Shown here in pieces: positions 60,220 to 64,000 of a stretch of 64,000 nucleotides of DNA. The notes under the pieces are model-generated. The model had not been told where the DNA came from, searched no databases, and worked only from the letters and a program-made list of their open reading frames with translations. This stretch comes from Cronobacter muytjensii ATCC 51329. Its GTDB lineage: Bacteria; Pseudomonadota; Gammaproteobacteria; Enterobacterales; Enterobacteriaceae. Location of the stretch: contig NZ_CP012268.1 of assembly GCF_001277195.1 (NCBI RefSeq), positions 1,612,001-1,676,000 of the forward strand, read 5' to 3'. Within the stretch, counting starts at the first letter, position 1, and each line of letters begins with the position of its first letter. Made by a program: the position numbers and the translations under genes.

Positions 60220-60280
60220 TGAGATATCTTAAAGTTTCTTGACTTGAGATTCCTTGCGATTTTAACATTGAGAAAACTCA
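60220..60280 (+). promoter_or_regulatory. Rightward early promoter (PR-like) with three operator sites
   Basis: PR: TTGACT (60239-60244), 18 bases, TAACAT (60263-60268). Three sites of the TGAG-N4-CTCA type are regularly spaced: 60220-60231 (TGAGATATCTTA), 60245-60256 (TGAGATTCCTTG) and 60269-60280 (TGAGAAAACTCA). The right-hand site directly follows the -10 of PR, the middle one is in the spacer, and the left-hand one overlaps TAAGAT, the likely -10 of the leftward cI promoter (minus strand). It mirrors OR1, OR2 and OR3 of lambda. Confidence 0.75.
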
Positions 60281-60295
60281 GATTAAGGAGTCGAT

Positions 60296-60535
60296 ATGTT
60301 TAAAGAGGATGCCATTAAAGTTTTTGGAAATAAGTCTCGCGTTGCATTTGCGGCAGGTGTTGACCCCTCCGCAGTCAGCCAGTGGAAAATCCTTGTTCCA
60401 GAGCGTTGTGCTCAACGTTTAGCCGATGCTTCTGAAGGGACACTTCACTACGACAAAAACCTTTACGACGAATACCGCAAGAAAAAACGTTTGAGTCGAA
60501 AGGCTAACACTGAATCTCAGAAGGATTCTGACTGA
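60296..60535 (+). CDS. cro: Cro-like phage repressor
   Basis: A 79-residue Cro-type DNA-binding protein beginning MFKEDAIKVFGNKSRVAFAA, with the helix-turn-helix at about residues 13-35 (GVDPSAVSQWKILVPERCAQ) and a basic tail. Homologous to P22/HK022-type Cro in layout. AAGGAGTCGAT precedes the ATG. It is transcribed from PR opposite to cI and, by analogy, turns off cI and later early transcription. Its stop overlaps the next gene by one base (TGATGG). Confidence 0.88.
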   Translation: MFKEDAIKVFGNKSRVAFAAGVDPSAVSQWKILVPERCAQRLADASEGTLHYDKNLYDEYRKKKRLSRKANTESQKDSD

Positions 60536-60987
60536 TGGAAATCAAAAAACTCGGCATGGAGCTTGAGCAGTGGGCGGCGGAAAAGGGCTGGAAGACCATC
60601 ACGCCGATGATAACGGCGCATCATTCCGGCGGTCTTTTGGAAAGCCTGAGCGTTCAGGACGCCAAAGAGTACAGCCGCCGGCTGCATAACAACGCGCAGA
60701 TTATCAAACGCGCTTTCCGGGGCGACTCACCAAAGTACCGCCGCAACGCTGAAGCGCTGAGCTATGCGGTTAGGGCTGCCATGAACGCTGAGCTGGAAAC
60801 CGCTGCCGCCGAACAACTGCGGGCCGCTGTGGCGAACCGCGAGTGTATCGAGGCGACGAACGCCGTGCTGATGCGCAAGCCGAAGGAAATTATCCGTAAG
60901 GAAACGCTGGAAGCGATTAATGCCCTGGCAGATTTATTGCCGGGTTACGAAGTGAAGCTGGTTCCGGCTATGCCGAACGCAGTTTAG
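60535..60987 (+). CDS. Phage regulatory protein at the CII position (YdaT-like)
   Basis: A 150-residue helical protein directly coupled to cro. The region GLLESLSVQDAKEYSRRLHN followed by NAQIIKRAFRGDSPKYRRNA resembles the YdaT-type regulators that follow YdaS/Cro in Rac-like prophages, and less the CII activators. No typical CII helix-turn-helix was found. It has no signal or membrane segment. The role is probably lysis/lysogeny control or toxicity to the host, but the family call is tentative. Confidence 0.6.
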   Translation: MEIKKLGMELEQWAAEKGWKTITPMITAHHSGGLLESLSVQDAKEYSRRLHNNAQIIKRAFRGDSPKYRRNAEALSYAVRAAMNAELETAAAEQLRAAVANRECIEATNAVLMRKPKEIIRKETLEAINALADLLPGYEVKLVPAMPNAV

Positions 60988-61010
60988 CGCAGTAGTATCG
61001 AGGTCTTATT

Positions 61011-61895
61011 ATGAGTATGGAACTGATGGTTCAGGCAATGAAAGTGAAAGTGGGGAACCCGCTGCGCAAGCTGGTCCTGCTTAAGCTGGCCGATAACGCG
61101 AGCGACCAGGGCGAATGCTGGCCGAGCTATCAGCATATCGCCGATCAATGCGAAATCAGTCGACGCTCAGTGATGAACCATATTAATGCATTATGCCTGT
61201 CCGGGCTGATGATTAAAGAAACCCGAACCGGACCCAAAGGAAACACCAGTAATTTTTACCGGCTGACCTTAGACGGGGCCAGTAATAAACAAGGCATAGT
61301 GCAGCAGATTCACCAGGGGGGTGAAGGAGATTCACTAGGTGGTGCAACAGATTCACTAGGGGGTGGTGCAGGAGATTCACCCAGAATCAGTCACTCTTTT
61401 GAACCAGTCAAAGAACCAGAAAACACTTCTTGTCCCGACGCTTCGCTGTCGGACGAAAAGCTCACCAAAGCTGAGTTTTTGACACGGCATCCTGAAGCCG
61501 TGGTTTTCAGCCCCAGGAAAAGCCAGTGGGGCAGTCAGGAAGATTTGACCTGCGCGAAGTGGATCTGGACGCGAGTGCTGAAACTGTACGAGCAGGCCGA
61601 CACCCTTGACGGCGAACCTGTCCAGCCTAAAGAGCCTAACTGGACGGCATGGGCGAACGATATACGCCTGATGCGCATGCTGGATGGCCGTACACACAAA
61701 CAGATTTGCGAGTTATTTCGACGGGTACAAAGCGACCCGTTCTGGATCCGTCAGGTTAAATGCCCGTCCAAGTTGCGTGAGAAATGGGATGACCTAGTGA
61801 TCAGGTGTTGCACTGGCGTGAACATGCCCGCCTGGCGCGATGTGAATCATATTCCGGAGCCTGATAATACAATTCCGGCAGGTTTTAGGGGGTAG
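61011..61895 (+). CDS. Phage replication protein O-type (origin-binding)
   Basis: A 294-residue protein. The N-terminal ~90 residues form a winged helix (ADNASDQGECWPSYQHIADQ, SRRSVMNHINAL) of the helix-turn-helix type used by lambdoid O proteins. A low-complexity linker (about 95-125; GGEGDSLGG, ATDSLGG, GAGDSP) follows, encoded by the iteron repeats. The C-terminal domain (about 165-280) has the FWIRQVKCPSKLREKWDDLV block common to phage replication initiators. It would bind the internal origin and recruit the helicase. GGTCTTATT precedes the start. No helicase or loader gene follows within the window. Confidence 0.85.
   Translation: MSMELMVQAMKVKVGNPLRKLVLLKLADNASDQGECWPSYQHIADQCEISRRSVMNHINALCLSGLMIKETRTGPKGNTSNFYRLTLDGASNKQGIVQQIHQGGEGDSLGGATDSLGGGAGDSPRISHSFEPVKEPENTSCPDASLSDEKLTKAEFLTRHPEAVVFSPRKSQWGSQEDLTCAKWIWTRVLKLYEQADTLDGEPVQPKEPNWTAWANDIRLMRMLDGRTHKQICELFRRVQSDPFWIRQVKCPSKLREKWDDLVIRCCTGVNMPAWRDVNHIPEPDNTIPAGFRG
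61306..61380 (+). repeat. Four iteron-like repeats in the O-type gene (candidate prophage origin)
   Basis: AGATTCAC occurs at 61306-61313, 61328-61335, 61349-61356 and 61373-61380, with starts 22, 21 and 24 bases apart. The first three extend to AGATTCAC(C/T)AGG, with a GGTG-rich spacer between. Lambda has four such iterons inside O as its replication origin; the layout is the same here. Confidence 0.75.
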
Positions 61896-61897
61896 CA

Positions 61898-62047
61898 ATG
61901 TACAGCGGGGGATTACACATAATTTCTGCTTCTGGCAAGAGGGGGCTGAAGCATAGGGTAATGTCCGTTTTGAGCGAGGAGCTGCCGTTCACAATAATCA
62001 CGACCTCTAACAAACTAGTATGGCGATACTGCCAAAACAAAAGGTAA
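61898..62047 (+). CDS. Possible small phage protein (49 aa)
   Basis: A 49-codon ORF begins three bases after the O-type gene stop, with TTTAGGGGG six bases upstream as a plausible ribosome-binding site. The peptide is basic (MYSGGLHIISASGKRGLKHR at the start, KLVWRYCQNKR at the end) and matches nothing I recognise. It could be a remnant of the helicase-loader gene expected in this position, or a small early protein. The 108 bases after it, up to the AIPR gene, show no further gene. Confidence 0.4.
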   Translation: MYSGGLHIISASGKRGLKHRVMSVLSEELPFTIITTSNKLVWRYCQNKR

Positions 62048-62155
62048 TGGCCCATACATCAACCAGTCAAAATTTTGGTGTTTCTATGGATATCATGGCT
62101 TGAAAAGTGCATTCTCTTTGTACTTACGCTGGTTCAATTTATTAAGGGAAATAAA

Positions 62156-63922
62156 ATGGCATTCGTTGTAGATATTCGCGTTGAGGATAATGCTGTTGCT
62201 GCACCAGCAACGGCACAAGTTATAGCGCAGAGACTAGGAAGTGGCTTAAGAGAAAGATTTGAGGCCCATATCCATAAGCGTGAATGCCAGATAGATCAAC
62301 AAGATTATAATACGAAAATGGCAAGTCGAGCCCTAGCCGCGTTTACCATGTATCAGCTAGGCGGCGTTGATGAGAAGCACGCAGGCGAGTCGGTTTGTGA
62401 TAGTAGCACAGACGGTGGCATTGATGGAATTGTTATAAATCATAGTGAAAAAATAGTTGTTGTAGTTCAATCAAAATTTAATCAGGCCGGTAATGGAACA
62501 TGGACTAAAGCTGATTTCATTTGCTTTAAAGATGCATGTGAAAAACTACAAAACGAGCGTTATGATTTATTTGACCAAATACTGCAAGATAAAAATTCAG
62601 ACATAAATATTGCCCTCAATTCTTTTGACTATAAATTTATATTTGCCATGACTCACACTGGTAAAAAGGGTGCTTCAGAGGAAGTGCTTCGTGATATGCA
62701 AGAATGGCAAAGCCAATTAAATGATGCTTCCTTTACACCAGGTGAAGAGCCAAAAGAAGAGTGGGCTTTTCAGGTTCATCTAATTTCATCTGAAGACCTT
62801 GTTCATTGGCTGCAGACAGGTTCAAGAGGTCAAATAGATCTGTCAAGTGTAGAGGTTGAACGTTATGGATACTTAAATGAACCTTATAAGGCGTTCTATG
62901 GAACTCTATCTGGTGATCAAGTTGGTAATTGGTGGAAGCAGTACGGGACTCGCCTGTTTACAAAAAACATTAGAAACATGTTAGGTAAAACTGATGTCAA
63001 TGAAGAAATAAAAAAATCCGCATCTGAAAACCCTGAGATGTTTTGGTTCTATAACAATGGCGTTACCATTTTAGTTAAGGAAGTGGTTCCTCATAGAAGA
63101 AACGCAGCTTCAGGAACAGAAAGAGGTTTTTTTGACTTTAAGGATGTAAGTATTATTAATGGCGCTCAAACTGTAAGCAGCATTGGTTCAGTTATGGATA
63201 CAATTGGTGATAAAATATTTCAAGTTAAAGTCCCAGTCCGATTTATTGAATTGAGAGAGGATCAGGATAATATTATTTCAAATTCAATAACTAGGGCAAA
63301 TAACTTTCAAAACAGAGTATTAGGAAGAGACTTTGCTTCGCAGCAACCCGATCAGCATCGCCTGGCAAGAGAACTAATACTTGAAGGATATCAATATCAA
63401 CTTTTGAGGACAGATGAAGACTATTCTCAAAGTAATATAAAAGTTATAGATCTGGATGAAGCGCTAAATGCGCTTGCATGTTTAAGTAAAAATAACACCA
63501 TTGTTGCAACATTGAAATCTAATAGAGGTAGATTTTTTGAAAACTTCGATGGTTCACTCTATAAAACGCTGTTCAACCCAAGATTGAGCGGTGTTAAATT
63601 AATTAATGCAGTTAATCACTTTAGAGTGATTGAAAGAGCAATTAGTGAAGCATTATTCTCCACGGATAAATCCACCCATAGTAGACGCCACTTAATAATT
63701 ACTCATGGAAATAGATATTATGCATCTGTTCTGTTAAGCGCTATACAAAATTTAAACTCAAGTACTGATCATTTGAGTCCGGATGTATCGAAGTTAACAG
63801 CTGAACTTGCTTTGTTGATAAACAGTACAGAGAGCTATTTAGAGCAAAATTACCCTAATGCATATCCTGCTAGATTTTTTGCCAATCCAGCAAAAATACA
63901 GGAGTTATACGCAAGTATCTAG
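62156..63922 (+). CDS. AIPR-family abortive-infection/phage-resistance protein with Mrr-like nuclease signature
   Basis: A 588-residue protein of the AIPR family (PF10592), associated with abortive infection. Hallmarks are LFTKNIRNMLG (residues 267-277), FWFYNNGVTI (296-305) and IINGAQTV (333-340), followed by a helical C-terminal region (ITRANNFQN...). The N-terminal ~160 residues have a PD-(D/E)xK-type signature: DGGIDG (86-91, Asp90) and VVVVQSK (101-107, Gln105 and Lys107), as in Mrr-like nucleases. Start ATG 62156 after AAGGGA; the upstream frame (62075) lacks one. The gene is much poorer in G+C than the host, indicating horizontal acquisition as prophage cargo. Predicted to cleave nucleic acid upon infection; this is inference. 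Confidence 0.85.
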   Translation: MAFVVDIRVEDNAVAAPATAQVIAQRLGSGLRERFEAHIHKRECQIDQQDYNTKMASRALAAFTMYQLGGVDEKHAGESVCDSSTDGGIDGIVINHSEKIVVVVQSKFNQAGNGTWTKADFICFKDACEKLQNERYDLFDQILQDKNSDINIALNSFDYKFIFAMTHTGKKGASEEVLRDMQEWQSQLNDASFTPGEEPKEEWAFQVHLISSEDLVHWLQTGSRGQIDLSSVEVERYGYLNEPYKAFYGTLSGDQVGNWWKQYGTRLFTKNIRNMLGKTDVNEEIKKSASENPEMFWFYNNGVTILVKEVVPHRRNAASGTERGFFDFKDVSIINGAQTVSSIGSVMDTIGDKIFQVKVPVRFIELREDQDNIISNSITRANNFQNRVLGRDFASQQPDQHRLARELILEGYQYQLLRTDEDYSQSNIKVIDLDEALNALACLSKNNTIVATLKSNRGRFFENFDGSLYKTLFNPRLSGVKLINAVNHFRVIERAISEALFSTDKSTHSRRHLIITHGNRYYASVLLSAIQNLNSSTDHLSPDVSKLTAELALLINSTESYLEQNYPNAYPARFFANPAKIQELYASI

Positions 63923-63929
63923 AGTCCCG

Positions 63930-64000
63930 ATGCTGAGCATAGTTCTATCCTTTAAAAGAAACAGGATGAAGCAACACCAAATTGACTTTCTAAGACGACT
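63930..64000 (+). CDS. Start of a further prophage ORF (partial, doubtful)
   Basis: An open frame runs from an ATG at 63930 or from the in-frame ATG at 63966 (MKQHQIDFLRR) to the window edge. Neither start has a clear Shine-Dalgarno. It follows eight bases after the AIPR stop, so it could be the next gene of the same transcript. Too short to identify. Confidence 0.25.
   Translation, partial: MLSIVLSFKRNRMKQHQIDFLRR

Larger units (their letters stand above)
56243..64000. mobile_element. Lambdoid-type prophage (integrase end; extends beyond window)
   Basis: From about 56243 chromosomal similarity stops and a phage early region begins. Leftward: integrase, excisionase, RecA-like ATPase, two small genes, repressor. 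Rightward: Cro, a CII-position gene, an O-type replication gene with iterons, and an AIPR cargo gene. The left attachment junction lies in ycjR between about 56236 and 56286. The exact core repeat cannot be found because the other end is outside the window. Base composition falls towards the right end. Confidence 0.9.

Noticed and set aside
62075..62155. 27-residue N-terminal extension of the AIPR protein
   Set aside because: It is hydrophobic but has no ribosome-binding site, while ATG 62156 follows AAGGGA and begins the conserved region.

Overview
The window is a GC-rich (by eye about 57%) enterobacterial chromosome segment followed by one end of a lambdoid-type prophage. Gene order runs yciB-yciC-ompW-trp-rnm-yciO-rluB-btuR-yciK-sohB-yciN-topA-cysB-ymiA-yciX-ymiC-acnA-ribA-pgpB-lapAB-pyrF-yciH-osmB-yciT, then yciZ-rpfR-rnb-yciW-fabI-sapFDCBA-psp-ycj. 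This is the E. coli 27-29 min backbone with local changes. An rpfF gene (DSF-type quorum-sensing synthase) lies convergent to rpfR (E. coli gmr/pdeR); with the protein sequences, that points to Cronobacter or a very close relative. The genus is inferred from memory of these families, not from a search.

Region 1 (1-9.7 kb): end of the yciC-yciB unit, a YkgJ-type Cys-cluster protein, ompW, a small basic ORF, and the complete trp operon on the minus strand with promoter/operator, leader peptide, attenuator and terminator. Region 2 (9.7-28.4 kb): housekeeping genes for RNA processing (rnm), tRNA/rRNA modification (yciO, rluB), cobalamin adenosylation (btuR), topology (topA), sulfur regulation (cysB), TCA cycle (acnA), riboflavin (ribA), envelope lipid control (pgpB, lapAB), pyrimidines (pyrF) and several small proteins. 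Region 3 (28.6-33.6 kb): a glycyl-radical enzyme and its activase (ybiW, ybiY), divergent from fsaA and abutting the DeoR-family regulator yciT. Two matching inverted repeats in the ybiY-fsaA intergenic region are candidate operators. Region 4 (33.6-49.6 kb): yciZ, the rpfF/rpfR cyclic-di-GMP quorum-sensing pair, rnb, yciW, fabI, sapABCDF, and the phage-shock regulon (pspF divergent from pspABCD with a sigma-54 promoter and a PspF site).

Region 5 (49.7-56.24 kb): the ycjMNOPQR sugar (glucosyl-glycerate/guloside) operon. ycjR loses similarity to its family after about residue 207, where prophage sequence begins. Region 6 (56.24-64 kb): the prophage, with integrase, excisionase, a RecA-like ATPase and two small genes leftward; a CI-type repressor and Cro back to back; a CII/YdaT-position gene; and an O-type replication protein whose gene contains four iteron-like repeats. 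Next comes an AT-rich 588-residue AIPR-family protein with an Mrr-like nuclease signature. The repressor circuit can be read from the DNA: five TGAG-N4-CTCA-like sites flank the repressor gene in a lambda-like layout. The AIPR gene, sitting where replication or cargo genes are usual, is the best candidate for a poorly described phage-defence function. The other end of the prophage, and whatever follows ycjR, lies outside the window.
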